Shown in pieces: positions 34,456 through 47,830 of a stretch of DNA of 53,890 nucleotides. Under the pieces are notes generated by a model. The model made no database searches, was not told the DNA's origin, and saw nothing but the letters and a program-made list of their open reading frames with translations. Numbering within the stretch: position 1 is the first letter of the stretch; each line of letters starts with the position of its first letter. The stretch covers positions 1 through 53,890 of the forward strand of contig JAYMSP010000399.1 in NCBI GenBank assembly GCA_036897095.1, in the 5' to 3' direction. Position numbers and translations under genes: made by a program. This DNA is from Plantago elongata. Taxonomy: Eukaryota; Streptophyta; Magnoliopsida; Lamiales; Plantaginaceae.

Positions 34456-35221
34456 TTAACAAGAATCAATTCTCAAGGTATTTATGGAAACTTTCCATTC
34501 AAATGGAGGTTCGTGGATACTTGGGGCTCCTCACTGTAAACCGTTTATGTTTTGTCATGAGTGGATTAGTATTCCATCATGCAGACATGTCCGCCACACT
34601 TTATATTCGTTCACTGGTTCATTATAGGCAAGGCCATTAGTTGATAACTGAATATAAAGTGTAGTATATTTTCGCTGATATTTAAATTCAAGTCTGGATC
34701 TGAGTTCGATCTTTAATCATTGAATTGTGGAATTTACGTATAAAATAAGTTCTCAGTACTTCCTCACTTCTTTGCCAGTTAGGACCTCTTTAGAAAGATT
34801 ATTCGGTCGAAAATTAAATGTAATATAAGAAGTTTATTTCTGTATAAGTTCGAACCAGGTCCTTGTCTTAAGAATTTTATAAATTGTAGTTGGGTTTTAA
34901 AGATTCCATTGATAAGAAATACAAGCTAGCTAGAAGGGGTGCTTATCTAGGGTGGTCATCATCGTATTACAAAATCAAAATCATGATAACAAAGTGTCAT
35001 GTGATCACTTAAAAAAAGGGATATGCAGCAATCCTAAGTTATTCTACAAATGTAAAGGATTAATCGAATAGTGTTTTATCATTAATTCACCTTATCAAAC
35101 GGTGGTTGTACCTACTTTATATATTATATACTTAGTAGTACATGATAAGTACAAAACGATATAGATAATATAGGAAATGGTATCCTAACTTTATATATCT
35201 ACACAAATCTACTAAGCCAAT

Positions 35222-35403
35222 CCATGTATTATTTCCAATTTAAAATTATTTCAATTTCATTAATTCATTTCAATTTAATATTATTCAATTAAACTAATTC
35301 TACCCAGTTATAATTTATACTTTACTTCAATTCAATTTCATTTAGTTCAGTTCAGTTCAATTCAATTTAGTACAATAAATTTGAGTTAAAAAGAACAAAG
35401 CCT
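35222..35403. mobile_element. MITE-like AACTGAACTG / TTCAGTTCAG repeat, copy 3
   Basis: The stretch ends GAGTTAAAAAGAACAAAGCC, the complement of the start of the 4701 copy, after runs of TTCAGTTCAG and TTCAATTCAA words. Its left end is less clear. Confidence 0.5.
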
Positions 35404-36221
35404 AAAACTGAAAATTTCAAATACAAATTTAAGTGCTACATGCTTACACGGCTACCCCGAGTAAATTGAGCAATATATATGTTAGGGTTAAGATAAAGAG
35501 ATTATCGCAAATCTTTATAGAACGATTGTGGCAATAGAGAAAAGATTGAATTATAATTTCAGCTCAGTTTATATATTCATTTTAGTTATATTTAAACAAA
35601 TAGAACAAAGTTTAAATTTGAACTAAAATTCGACGTCATTAAACTCAATGATCCAGTAGCCAACATACGGTATGGTTCGGCATGTGGGCTCGTGTAGCAC
35701 GATCTAGGCCCATCATACCAATCTCTTGATGGCCGGTTTTCAAGCCCAAATTTAACACTTTGCTAAGTTTAGTGAATAGCTATAACTATAGTCTATATAC
35801 TTGCATCAATTTGTATGATGCATTGGGCAAACTCAATAACAAACGGACCCATTCAGGTAGCACTCACAATCGTTTATAGCATTCGAGGCTCAGAGTGGAC
35901 AATATCATCAATCATGCAAAAAAACACTTGTTCTCATGCTGAAGACAGAAGTCTAAACGTCTGTAAACAAACACATACTAGTAAGATATTTATCCATGAT
36001 CCTTACAAGCCCGGTTTTGAGCTCAAAACACACCTAATAATAACTCTAACTCACCACACTAAACACATGTGGTTCACTATATACATCAATAACTACCCTT
36101 GCTGGACAAGGTGCAAGGATTATTATGGTTCGCCACCCATATAGCGATGTTTATTGGCATATATTAAGTCGATTTTAGTTTGCAAAAACATAACAGAATG
36201 CTCCGAATGCAATTGAATCGA
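35404..36221. other. 3' flank of the HIPP gene
   Basis: No gene is supported. A plus-strand open frame of 109 codons at 35815-36144 has no recognisable domain. The part near 36200 should be the 3' UTR of the minus-strand HIPP gene. The preceding spacer 33813-34298 also shows nothing I can name. Confidence 0.45.
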
Positions 36222-39200
36222 TTACATGATGGAGCAAGCATTTGGATTCTCATCGCTGAAAATTTGAGGGGGCGGGGGATAAGAATGGTCCATGTAGTAC
36301 ATTGGGGGCCAGTATTCGCTTCTCCTGATGTCAACCTTTGTTTCGTTTTCATCCTTGTTCTCTGCTTCTTCTTTCTTTTCTTCTGCCTTCTCTTCCTTCT
36401 TCTCTTCCTCTTTCTTCTCCTCTTTTTTCTCCTCCTCCTTTACAATGGAGGCTTGTTTCCCAGTTTTTCTGTAGACGTCGTTTACAAGCTTGTCTGGATC
36501 AAGAACACCTTTGACAATCACCTGATCATTTCCAAAATCTGTTGTGACTGACTCTACACCTGCCAAGCATAGCAATGTTAAGTCTAAAAGTAATGTTCGG
36601 GACGTGGTAAATCTACTACAACTACTAAACTAAATCCAGCAAGTGTGACATGCATGATATCTTGTTCTTCTATGCAACAAGTCATAATTAACACAGCCGA
36701 TCACTATGATACATTCGTAGAATTCGAATATTTGAGTAATTAAGCAAATAGTCTGAGTCTGACATAGTAGTGTTATTAACATAATGTGGCAAATCAAATC
36801 GGCTAGTGCATTAAAGTGTTTATGAGATGAAACAGTACATAAACATTAACCAGTCGTAAATGTTTACTACAGGGATAATAAATCGAACATGATATAACCT
36901 CGTGCAGTACTGACTACTGAAGCATTCTTCCAATATATGAAAGCCAAGGAAAATGAAAAGAATCAGTGTATAGTTAGTTACCTTTGATCTTTCCAACTCT
37001 CTTCTGGAGTACCTGAGCACATGCTTCACAGTGCATTCGAACTCTCAACACAACAGTTATTACAGCTGGAGGCTGCACATGGACAGGAACATGAACATAA
37101 AAGATTATGTACATAGCATTCATGTATTGTCAATTAACTGCCTGACATGAAAAAATTGACGAATGTACTTCTCGCTCATTAGAAGAAAATAATCAATTCA
37201 CACATTAGAGACTATTGATCCAAGACTAACAGGCAGGATTAGGAATTTATTTAAGACTAGCAGGCCCAGAAGCAATAAGCCGTAGATGTCAAAGTAACTT
37301 GGAGGCTGTCGATGGAATTGCGACTTTGGACAGCCACAGCCCTATGTTACAGGTTCCATGCAGAGTGTCGAGTGTCCAACAGGGGTATGCCAGGGGAACT
37401 TATTAAAGAGTCCGTTTACAACTTACATAACCCAAATCCCTTAACAAATTTAGTGTCATCGCTGGCTACAGATGAATGGAAATGAAGAAAGAAAACAACA
37501 AAATTGAGCAGAAAAGGAGCAAATGGTGAAAGATCCAAGACAATCCACATGGTACATATCTGGTGGTCCACAAGATGAGTAGCATGAGAGATAGAATAGT
37601 AGTACAGGTTTTGAATGGATTTAATAGTTGGACCTGAAATGTTATCTTTGGGTTCAAAAAACAAAGTAGTCTGACATAAACATTCACACTCTTGGGTCTT
37701 GTTACCATCACAGTGAACTTTGTTGTCCATACATGAATATCATCATATATGGGTCAGCCTCAGCCCATTTTCATTGTGAAATGTGCCACTGGGTTTATGT
37801 CCCCAATTTTACTTGGACAAAAATAAATACTAGTTTTACCGTATTTATCTACTCTATTTAAACGCTTACGCTATTTATTAAGCGTATTAAGCATAAAATA
37901 TACTACATGGAAACTCATTTCATTCTTCATATTTATGATAATAATAATACTAATGATGTGGTTTTAAATAGTTCAATTTCAGCAGATAAAGATAGTAACT
38001 ACAGCACTACAGCAGCCTCACAAGTTGTAACTTGCCAGTATTTGCTATCAGCCAAATACTCCTCTGCCTTCCCACCCAACCCACACACTTGTATTTCCTC
38101 ATCTTAATTGAGGCGGGACCAACAACTCCGAAAAAGAAAATATTTATTATCGATCATCTACTACAAAAACTCGTTTTGGATTGTTCAAATTTCATTTTAT
38201 TTTGAAGTTTCACCATAAATATATTTTGAAAATACGAATTGGATTGCCTCAGCTATCCCAAACCAACTTACTCCACAAATACACGTGCTCTAATACTTAT
38301 TCCCGTCCGGATTGGAGCCTAAGGACAACATCTAAGTTCGGACAAAACCCTTTCCCTAAGTAATAAGGTGGCCAAAATCTTACCAATAGTCTGTATTACT
38401 ACTATTTAATCAAAGTCACAACAACTTATTTTCCTGTTTTTAGCTCCTGATACTTTGATTAGAATACTACTCAATAACATTAGTGGTAAAGACATGTACA
38501 ATTGAACTATTATTGAGTTAATTACCTCTTCTTTCTTTTCTTCTTTGGGTTCCTCCTCCTTTTTCTCCTCCTTGTTTTCTTCAGGTGGCTTTGGCAATGG
38601 CGAAATGATATCGACTTTCCTGCCTGTTTTCTTCAGAATCCTAGCACTCACCTTGATAGGGTCTGCCTCCTTCCCTTTGACCACCACTTTGCTAGCCTTG
38701 CAATCCGTCGTCACATCCTCCACCCCTGTTTCATTAACAAAAAGTCTTTTTAGACCATCTAGCAACTAAGCACGCTATAAAGCTACGAACATTAAATTGG
38801 TAAACATATTCGATCCTCAAAATGTCACTACTCGAGCTGTTAAGAAATTTCAATTCTCACATTAACAACCATCCTATCTTACGTCGATAGGCTAATCCAT
38901 CGGATGTTACAGTTAGTAGAATATTCCATGCTCTTCGTCCATGCCTAGAAAGCATATAAGTTCAAATCCAAAACGGATTTATTTCCTCCATAGCTAAATT
39001 ATCAGGTGCAAAAGATAAGTCTAGCTAGCTAGCCAGTAGTATAAATTTTGAAATAAAAAATGAGAAGTGAAATCCTTGACTGAGTACCATAGCATAGGCC
39101 TACAAGTTACATCAAGTCAATATGATAGTATATTGAGATTGCTGTGACATCATAACCACTAGTCTCCTCAAAGAGATATTTGTTGGGATTCAAAACGTAC

Positions 39201-40560
39201 CATTCACGAATATTACACATGGTGCTAGTTGCATATACCTCTTATTATTTCTTCTTCTTAGGAAAGTAAGATTGCGATCCAATGGTTTATTTACATTTGA
39301 TTTACTATCTATGTTTTCAAATTATCTATTAAATGTTTTATTTAAATAAAATGTCTTTTCTTGGAATAAAGATTTACCCCCCAATGGTAGTCGTTTTGGT
39401 TCCCATTATCATTTCACAAAAACATGATTTGAGAATTGAGATCCACACTTGAATGACATATATATAGGAGCCAAATTTCAATAATACAGCAAGACGTAAA
39501 TTTTAATCATGTTACATAATTAGTAGAGTAATTAGGAGTAGTAATTGGTGCAGTGTACTATGCATGTGACGAATTGAAAAACGTGCTGATGAATGAAAAA
39601 GCAATTTCTTACTACTAAAAGTCCTAAAATTTTAATTATATCATAATGTCGGTTCCGTCCAATTGTCATTCCCTACGTCAAATACAACACACCAACCAAC
39701 CAACATTTGAACATTAACAATATTTAATTAAATTTAGGTCCCTTAAATTAATCATATTTGTAATACTAATACCTTGAGGAGTACTTATGAAATAGTATAC
39801 CCACCTGATCCTTGTACTTTACACTGATGAAATTTCAGAAAGTTATAGCTTATTGCTAAATTGCAAGTACCACAACATTTTTTGTCTCAGCTGTAATTTT
39901 ATTATAATTATAATCCACTTTCTAATTTCAGAAAAGAGCTAGGCCAGTAAAAAATATGAAATCTCCTTTAGACTTGGCTACAATTAGACAAAGACTCATT
40001 TCATTTGAAGACCTTATTATTTTCCTACTGGTAGTACAAGTAATTATTAATCTTAATTTTACATGAGCAAAAATTTAGAAGCAATTTTGAAAAGAAAGGG
40101 TCCAATTTCCAAGATTTCATTTTCTGAAAAAACAAAAATGGTGAACAAGAAGATGAATTAATACCTTGAAATCCCTTAAGGGATCTAGCAACTTTTCTAG
40201 CACAAGCCTCACAATGCATGTCAACTTTGAGCACAATTTCTTGAGGTTCTTCAACCTTCTTTTCCTCTTCTTCCTTCTTCTTCTCCTCTTCTTTTTTCTC
40301 TTCTTTCTTCTCTACTTCCTTCTTCACCTCCTCTTTCTTCTCCTTCAATTCAACAAAACAAACACATACACACAATCACTAACCAAACAAGAAACAATGA
40401 GACAAGAAAATTAACGCTTCACCTCCAACCGACAGGTTGGGTTCGAGTCACCTTTGCCGTTTCAAAAAAGAGTAAGACAAGAAAAGCATGAAATGCAAAT
40501 TATTAACAAGAAATGAAGAAGAAGACAAGTTAGAAGAAGATTATAACTCACTTCACCCAT
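36222..40560 (-). CDS. HIPP: Heavy-metal-associated isoprenylated plant protein with two HMA domains
   Basis: Five coding exons on the minus strand (40560-40552, 40342-40165, 38725-38526, 37072-36982, 36559-36222) join in phase to 271 residues. After MGE and a Lys/Glu-rich segment come two HMA domains, about 38-103 with metal-binding MHCEAC (Cys47, Cys50) and about 133-200 with MHCEAC (Cys144, Cys147). A second Lys/Glu-rich segment follows, and then a Tyr/Pro-rich tail ending NACSIM, a CaaX box (Cys268) for farnesylation. The order and the tail SDENPNAC resemble Arabidopsis FP3/HIPP07. Such proteins bind Cu, Zn or Cd through the Cys pairs and are held at membranes or enter the nucleus; roles in metal and stress responses are known for the family. 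The first coding exon is only 9 bases. Introns 2 and 3 are each about 1.4 kb and show no further coding sequence. A SINE fragment sits in intron 1. The paralogue number is not certain. Confidence 0.95.
40411..40474. mobile_element. Short tRNA-derived SINE fragment in HIPP intron 1
   Basis: The piece carries a tRNA-type box B (GGTTCGAGTCA) and ends in an A-rich tail. It is flanked by an exact 11-bp duplication, agacaagaaaa, at 40400-40410 and 40475-40485, the mark of target-primed insertion. Only the 3' half of a tRNA-like head is present, so it was 5'-truncated on insertion or is a very short SINE. The box B and the following bases resemble the SINE at 47740. Confidence 0.7.
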
Positions 40561-40763
40561 GATTAGTTAGCTAGCTAGCTTCTAGTAAAAGGCAAAATGA
40601 ATGTAGCTAAGCAAGTTTTTGAATTTGTTTGAGAAGTGGTAGTGTAACTAATATTTGTAGCGAATGGATGGATGGGTATGAAATGAAATGAGAAATATAA
40701 AGGAGAGTGAGTGACAGTGTAATCTGACGTGTGTTTTAATGCGAGTCAGACAATTTTTCTATG

Positions 40764-40932
40764 GCTGACTCAGCGCTTTCATTATTTTGCCTTCATCTGC
40801 CACTGTATTTTACTGAAAAATAAATATACATTGTGGTGGTAATAATTTCTTTTTGTTTTCTAATTTGTAAGATAACAGTAATTTCATTTTTTGCCTTGAA
40901 GGTAACTTAGTCAAATTGGTACAGCTGACTCA
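40764..40932. promoter_or_regulatory. Two GCTGACTCA motifs upstream of HIPP
   Basis: GCTGACTCA occurs at 40764-40772 and 40924-40932, about 200 and 360 bases before the HIPP start codon; a TGACGT word lies near 40728. TGACTCA and TGACGT are bZIP-type sites, so stress-responsive control is possible. Position and duplication are the only evidence. Confidence 0.35.
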
Positions 40933-43900
40933 CATTTTAATGCTTTCTTTTACCTAATTTCTGCTATATTTTCTCAATATATGCAAAGTTTTCAAAAGTA
41001 GGAACATTCTTTATCTCTTTTACTCATGATAAACATAAGAATGAAAATTCTAGAAATTTTGACAAATGAAGAGGAAAATAGCATTAAATTAAATGGGATA
41101 GGAAAAAGGTATAGATCAAAATGTTTGTAGTAGATTGGCAGGATGAGATTTTCGTTTAACAAGGTTACTAGTTCGACCCCAAAATGAAAGATTAGTTTAT
41201 TTGTATATAGATTGGTAGCTAGAGTCTAGAAATATAGTATCTATCACTGAAGAAAAATTGTTATATTTGTCAAGATTTATTAGTCACGATCTTTGAACCG
41301 TGACACACACACACTATTCGCTACGTACAACGATAACGTTTGTAAACCTTCGTAGCAAAGATGAAAGTCAATTTTACACGACGTGGTCCATCAGTCACGG
41401 TCCAACTTCACAAATAAGCCAGCAAGCCAATAAATCATTTTAGTTACGGGAAAACGAAAAAGAGAATACTAAAAATCTATCAGATGTCTTACTCCAAATA
41501 AATTGTTATCAATCGATCAGAACAATTACGTATGAACGGAATCTACGCCTTGCTTCCAAAGGAGACTCTTCCAATCAACACTTGGCTTCCAATCAATTGA
41601 CGCCTAGCTTCGTTTTAGTAATTGATAAAATTTAAATTCTTCATCGAGTTTCACTTTGTACGAATGTTTTGAGTTGAGCCATTTTTTATGACTCTGGCAA
41701 GGGGTGTGAAATCATCCTCAATATGGAGCAAGGGAGGTTGCAAATACAAAAAAAATTAAAACCTCAGGTTAGGACCAGGAGTTTTCACTTTTTAAGTCCA
41801 CGAGTTCACATGAAGACATTAATTTGATAGATCGATAATGTTGCGTCATAAAGCAAGTCCTCCATTTAACAGAGTGAAAGGAACATGATTTCATAAGTAA
41901 CGAGTAGAAAATCTATATATGTTAGATACAAGATGAATTATTGAAAATATTGGAGCCCATTAACCCAAATAATACGGAATGTGATAGCAATCTTGTTAGG
42001 ATTGCATTCTTTTTGTTTATAAAAACTTTTTTACAATAAATTTATCTATCACGTTATCATATTAATATTACACCATTTATAATATATATATTATGCATTG
42101 CCAATGACTAATTTTATTATTAAATATATTTTACGATTCAACATATAATATTGATTCAGTATTATTTAAAAGTTAAAATTAAACAAGCATACGAAATAAA
42201 TATGATGAGCCTTGTAATGAATATCAAAATTTGTAAAAAGATAAAAAGCTAGTAAGTAATTGACGAATGGGGCAACAACATGTGGCTAGTTGTTATCTAC
42301 TTGCGGCTGGCTGGACACGAAAGAGCGCGTGTGAGTGAGTGGAGAATGGGAATTGAAAGGAAATGGAAAGATGATTGACGCACTTTTGTTTTTGTGTCTT
42401 CGAGTAGTGGACTTCATACTACTGGGCTACTGGCAAAAGAATCTCCATTCTCACTCACAAAGGATTCTATCATGCTTCAATCATCATTCATCCAAATATC
42501 CATGTCCAACTCCACTTGCATTTCTATACTTATGTCAATCATCCACCCGTTCACTCGGTCGAACCTAAATTCGATATCTTAATCATGTTAAAGTTTAGTA
42601 AAATCTTTACTAACACGAAACTTCTTGCTAAATTATATGAACACCAATATTAATTAGGGCCTAAAAAATGAGAAGGCCCCTTATTTATATGATTTTTTAT
42701 TAAATATAATTATGTAAATAAATTAGTTTAGTAAATTATAGAATTAGTGTGTATACTTTTAATAAGTAAATAGACAAGACAATTAAGTTTGATTGAATCA
42801 AGAAAGAGTAAATATTCTTGTCTTTTTATTTGCCTTGGAACCATAGAAACAAAAATCTACCTATTATAGTATATAGACTAGAAATAACTCACACCACAAT
42901 TCCAAGTTCTGCCCATTCAGATCAGTTGGCTCTTCTTTTTTAGTTGGTTTTTAAGTTCCATTCTTGATGAAATTAGATTTTGGTTTCACTATAATGAATG
43001 TAGCTTTTATACTCATTTAATATTAATGTATATTTTTCTTCCAAATAAAAAAATGGGCTCAATTTTATATTTGTATTAGACCTTCAAAAAAAAATTGTCT
43101 CAGGTCCTCGAAATAGTTAGGCCGCCCTTGTTTTTCTGGCTCTTGACTAAGTAAACAATTTCAATCAAGAGAAATTAAGACTCATGTTACGACGTGGTTT
43201 CACGTCTTAAGTTATAACTATTTCAAGTTGTCTTTAGCTTTTCTATATGTGACTTAGAGATAAGTTAGTTGGATTTGAAGATGTAGTTCTCTTTATTGAT
43301 CGATTATCTTGCATCTAGAGATGTCTAGAGTAGGTTTGTGTTTACTATCAATCACGAATTATTATATACTGAATATTTTCGTCTTTTTCACTTTGCATCT
43401 TTTCATAAACTTTCTTATACTTTCACTCATATAATTGTCTGATTGTTTCACATAGAACTGAAGTTGAGTTATATTTATTTAAGTTACGTGTTTGTATATA
43501 ATAATTATATAAAAATTTAATTCGAATTAAAATAATTTAACTATATATGCTAAAACAATCAGTGTAACTCTGAGTAAAATTAGCCACAAGTCTGGAAAAG
43601 AATGGAATAAAGTGTATGGTACTTGGAAGTTGGAGGGTATGCTGGGTAAGGAACAACGTTTTACATGGTTTTGTGAAATGAATATCTCATGAAATGGTTC
43701 ATTATTATTTGTTACAAACTTACTATCACTATCGAACCCATATCATGTTTACAGTTACGTACATAAATAGCTAACTTTCATTCTGATTGTACCCAATCCA
43801 GTATGCATGCATATATTATTAAAAAAGGGCAGAATCTCAAATAAATACACATATTATAATATTCTAATCTGGAGTTTCCATCTGGAAATCAAGTGATCCA

Positions 43901-44161
43901 CACATTATTATCAAACTATGGAGGAAGAATAATTATATGATAGATTAAAACATTTCAAGCAAGTGACGCACACTATAAGTTATAATAAAATTCACTATCA
44001 ATTGTGACTTGGCCAAATGACGAACATATCTAAATTATGACAGCCATGCAAATTAATTTTCTCCCATACTTTATTTATTGCACAAAAATGCATCGAAGGT
44101 ATATGTATGAGTTGAAAATTAATTAATTTATTAAGTTCAAATAATGAGAAATATGTAAAAA
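40933..44161. other. AT-rich gene-free stretch
   Basis: No supported gene on either strand. Small inverted repeats occur near 41283-41304 (GTCACG...CGTGAC). Open frames around 42335-42582 overlap each other in two registers, match nothing I recognise, and are rejected. Confidence 0.45.
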
Positions 44162-44679
44162 TGATAGAAAATAAATAATCAAATAAATAATGAACCAAAA
44201 TCAGAAAGTCAGCTAGAGACACATAATTTAATGTAGTTCGGTAATTGCCTACGTCCACGGAGACCTATCAACAACTTTATTGATACTTAGGTTACAACCA
44301 TACGACACAATATAAATAATCTCACATAGAAGATAAGACCAACCTAATTATATGTTATTCTCCGAAGTTATGATCCTTAACTTCCTATGATGAAGATTGA
44401 AGGTTCTGATCTTATCTATGAAACAAGCCCCATTGACTATATATAGAGAACTCAATTACCAAATCCTACTAGAACAAGAAAATCAATTACTAATTCTTCT
44501 TGTATCAGAATATCACTAGAACTCCTTCTAGAATCAGGAATCTGAATTAGTTAAATTCCTAACTAATTCTCCAGTTTTTCATATCCCGGATTTGGTCACC
44601 AATGTTGATTCCATATTTAATCTTAGTCGTCAACAATCAATATCATTGTTGAGTTAACACTCTCACAATCTCCACCTTA
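44162..44679 (-). mobile_element. Solo or truncated copia-type LTR
   Basis: On the minus strand a purine tract AAGGTGGAGATT (44679-44668) is followed at 44667 by TGTGAGAGTGTTAACTC. A TATATATAG box lies about 220 bases further on, and AATAAAG then CGTGGACGTAGGCAATTACC downstream, a block common near the U5 end of plant copia LTRs. No primer-binding site follows and no pol sequence precedes the purine tract recognisably. The outer boundary near 44162 is approximate. Confidence 0.6.
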
Positions 44680-46239
44680 ACCCCAATCAATGATTCAATC
44701 AACTGATCTCAATGTATCCCTGAAGTTACTTGTCTTGTGTCTTCAGTGTTTTCCCAAATATTTCCGCTACACTCTAACACCACACACTTCAGCAATCCTC
44801 AGTAAAAGTGTATCTAATGCACATGTACTTCATTACCTCCTTGATATTAAGCTAACCAACTTCACATAATTCCTTATTTTGGAGTTAAACCCTGAACAAT
44901 ATAGTATATGTTAATTTCATTATGGGTATACACTTAATTGAGTCGTACTTAAACATATTTTTGAGCGGAGAAATAGATAATTGTACAAATGAAAGTCGAA
45001 TTACAAACTAACGTATAAGAAATGCTACGATAGTACACATTCATTCCAATGTACATTTTTTAAAACGATTAAAGGATGACTCGATCCGCAACCTATTGAT
45101 TGGAGGTAAAACATATTACAAATCCAATGCACATCATAATACACTTAAACCTCACGTTTTTTCTACCAAGACGAGCGCAAACCTACCTATTCGAACGACC
45201 TATAAGCTACTTGAATTTTGATATATCTAGAAATTTAAGAGGTGGCATCAACCTCAACATCAAATTTAGACAATAATTAATTTATAACTATCCAATCTAC
45301 TCGCTTGAATTATAATTTAAAAAATATATTTTTTAAAACCGCAATATACTTAATGAGGAAGTCATAGGAGAGATCACCTTCACATAAAAGTCTTATTTTC
45401 ATTAATTATACAATAACCCCAAACAAAAAGCAAGCTACTAGAAATACGCCAACCCACATTTCATTCATTAATTTTGCAAAACCCTACCTAATAGAAAATT
45501 CCTCTCTCTAGAATTTCACCTCCTTCCCCTGTGTTGCTTTGATTCGCCGGAAACCTCCTCAAAGTCGTCGGAAACTGCTTGACCACTTCATCTCGGCGTG
45601 GTATCTATGTCATTGAGCTCGAAGATCTCCATCTCGACGTGGTTTCATGTTATTGAGTCGAAAATGCTAAAAAACGGCTAGATCTAACCGGAAACAACAT
45701 CACAAAGATACGAAAAGCTAGTCTCTACCTAGTTTTTGCGAATCGGTGATTATTTTGATGGTTTTCATCTCACAATCTCATTTTCACTTGAATCTCTACT
45801 GATTTATTTGAAATTCGTGTTATATGATGATATTTGTATATGCATATCTAGTGTTTTCATCAATTTTAGTTCAGATTCAAAAAATAGATTTGAAAATCAC
45901 GCACAACACTGATAAAATGTTCTTGAAGATTTTTTTAATGAATTGGATTATATCAGTAATGTTCTAGACTATATTGATGATGCTCACTTAAACAAAGTAT
46001 GATTATATCTATTGTTCATTTAACAAATATTTTAAAATCAGTACTTTATTGCATAAGATTAATGTAGTTACTAATATTTTTGATGTTTTTGTTGATATAT
46101 TTAATGTTTTAATGATATACATCAAAACTTAAACACTAATCTTGATAATCGTGACGTTATTATCCTATATTATGTATGTATTGTTCTAAATCATTCTTTC
46201 AATGTTTTTGAAAATGTCTGAAATGAATCTAGAAGTGCA
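44680..46239. other. Gene-free stretch with a leader-like segment
   Basis: Bases 44680-44900 may be the decayed 3' end of the retrotransposon that owned the LTR at 44162. From 45480 to 45750 the plus strand is richer in GC and has the look of a transcribed leader (ttcgccggaaacctcc, repeated CATCTCGRCGTGGT), but no ORF follows. It may belong to the same unnamed element as the repeat at 46240. Confidence 0.35.
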
Positions 46240-47095
46240 TAAAAATTCGAAAAACACTAACTAACGACATTATTGTCTAAATTATATGTTTAATGTTTTC
46301 AATCATAACTACAATGTTCAGTATTATGCTTACATGTTCTCAATTATGTGTGTGATTTTCCTGCTTGTTCAACTACAACCTCATGAATGAAAAAAGTATA
46401 ATGTAATTTTTAGTGTGATGTATGAAATGTTCTCAGTGATGTGTGTAAGGTTTATGCTAATGCATATAATGTTCTTTGCACATATAAGTGTAGATATGAA
46501 GTTGACATGAATCTTGTCGGGAGTCTTGAATGGATGACCAAGCATGTAGATAAATTGCATACTATGTACATAAATCACTAATCAGTTTGAAAATAAATCT
46601 CAAAAAAGTCTATGTAAGAGAAAAAATGATGTCATTATCCAACAATGTTCTTACGTATATATGTAATGTTCTTACGTATATATGTAATATTCTCAATCAT
46701 GAGTATACATATTTTTCAAGTATATGTTACGATTTCCACAATATATGTACGTATTGTCATGTTCTCATTTATATGATTGATGTTCGAGGATATAATGTTC
46801 TTAACTATATTGGTACCGTTTACAACTATTTTATATGTATTAGTAATGTTTACATATATTTGGGTAATGTTATCATCTATTTGAGTAATGTTCTTATCTA
46901 TTTATTGAAAATGATGGTTCATTTTTTATTTGATCTGAAATGGATCTACTCAATAACCTGAAAAATTATGTAACCCGATCTAGCAACCCGTGAAATGGAT
47001 TGGAAGTGTAGTAAATTCACCTATTCTAGTAATGATTTTGCCTATTTGAGTAATGTATTGAGCTATTTCGGTAATATTTTCGTTTATTTGAGAAT
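46240..47095 (+). repeat. Degenerate tandem repeat, unit about 21-23 bases
   Basis: The plus strand repeats a motif close to TAATGTTCTTATCTATTTGAG with much variation. The clearest pair is at about 46642-46683 (TAATGTTCTTACGTATATATG twice, nearly exact) and further units continue near 46850-47095. Open frames here are by-products; the plus-strand one at 46587-46961 simply reads the repeat. Confidence 0.6.
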
Positions 47096-47739
47096 GACGG
47101 TTTATTATCAGTCTAAAATTATTTATAACCCGAAAACCCATAAAATTTATTTTAACCCGACTTTATGATCTGTGAAAAATGAATATTAATGTGTTAATTT
47201 GCATTTTAGTTCACCTTTTTCATTTCAATAAAATGTTAAATATACTTTGCGATACTTAATTAACTCCCAGAGTAAAACATACGGGTTGATCATATCATCT
47301 CTTAACTTGCGTGCCACGAGGTCATGAAGTGTATGAACAGAGTCCAATTTGTGAGTACAAACACAAAGTAGTGCACATCACATGATTTTGATCTTTTCTA
47401 TATTATGTTGTGAATAATTTCAATTTGATAGGTGTGGTGTGGTCCGTTATGAGGCATTTCGTCGTACTAGCTAGTTATCTTTTGAAATTGACCAACCTTT
47501 TAAGGTTGAACACAAATTTTAAATCGATAATTAATGCTGATTTAATTTTGTGCATATCATCATAAGTTCGTATTTTGGATCGTTTTTTCACTTCAAAGAA
47601 TATGCATGGTTCATTCTCACTCCTCGGTGAAGGTTTATATCTTTCAAAAGTCAGTTTTCATTCGCAATTATATTCTTTAAACCCCCAAAAATTTAATTTC
47701 TCATTATCAAAACGTAGAATACGAGTACCATTCTGACAA

Positions 47740-47824
47740 TGAAGCGCAACTCAGTTGGTTAGACGATTCTACTCCAATCAATAGATGAGGGTTCGAGTCA
47801 CATTCGTAATTTAAAAAAAAAAAA
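47740..47824 (+). mobile_element. tRNA-derived SINE
   Basis: It carries an internal box A-like CAACTCAGTTGGTTAGACG and box B GGTTCGAGTCA about 40 bases later, followed by a 12-base A tail. The tRNA-like body lacks a foldable acceptor stem, so it is a SINE head and not a tRNA gene. It shares the box B region with the fragment at 40411. No clean target duplication is seen; a MITE starts six bases after the tail. Confidence 0.7.
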
Positions 47825-47830
47825 GACTGA

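Noticed and set aside
42335..42582. Two overlapping plus-strand ORFs
   Set aside because: Neither resembles a known protein, they use different frames of the same DNA, and no splice or regulatory context supports them.
46587..46961. 124-codon plus-strand ORF
   Set aside because: It reads through the degenerate 21-base repeat, giving a repetitive Tyr/Ile-rich product without a domain.
47740..47824. Functional tRNA gene
   Set aside because: Box A and box B are present, but no acceptor stem or anticodon arm folds, and an A tail follows directly; this is a SINE.
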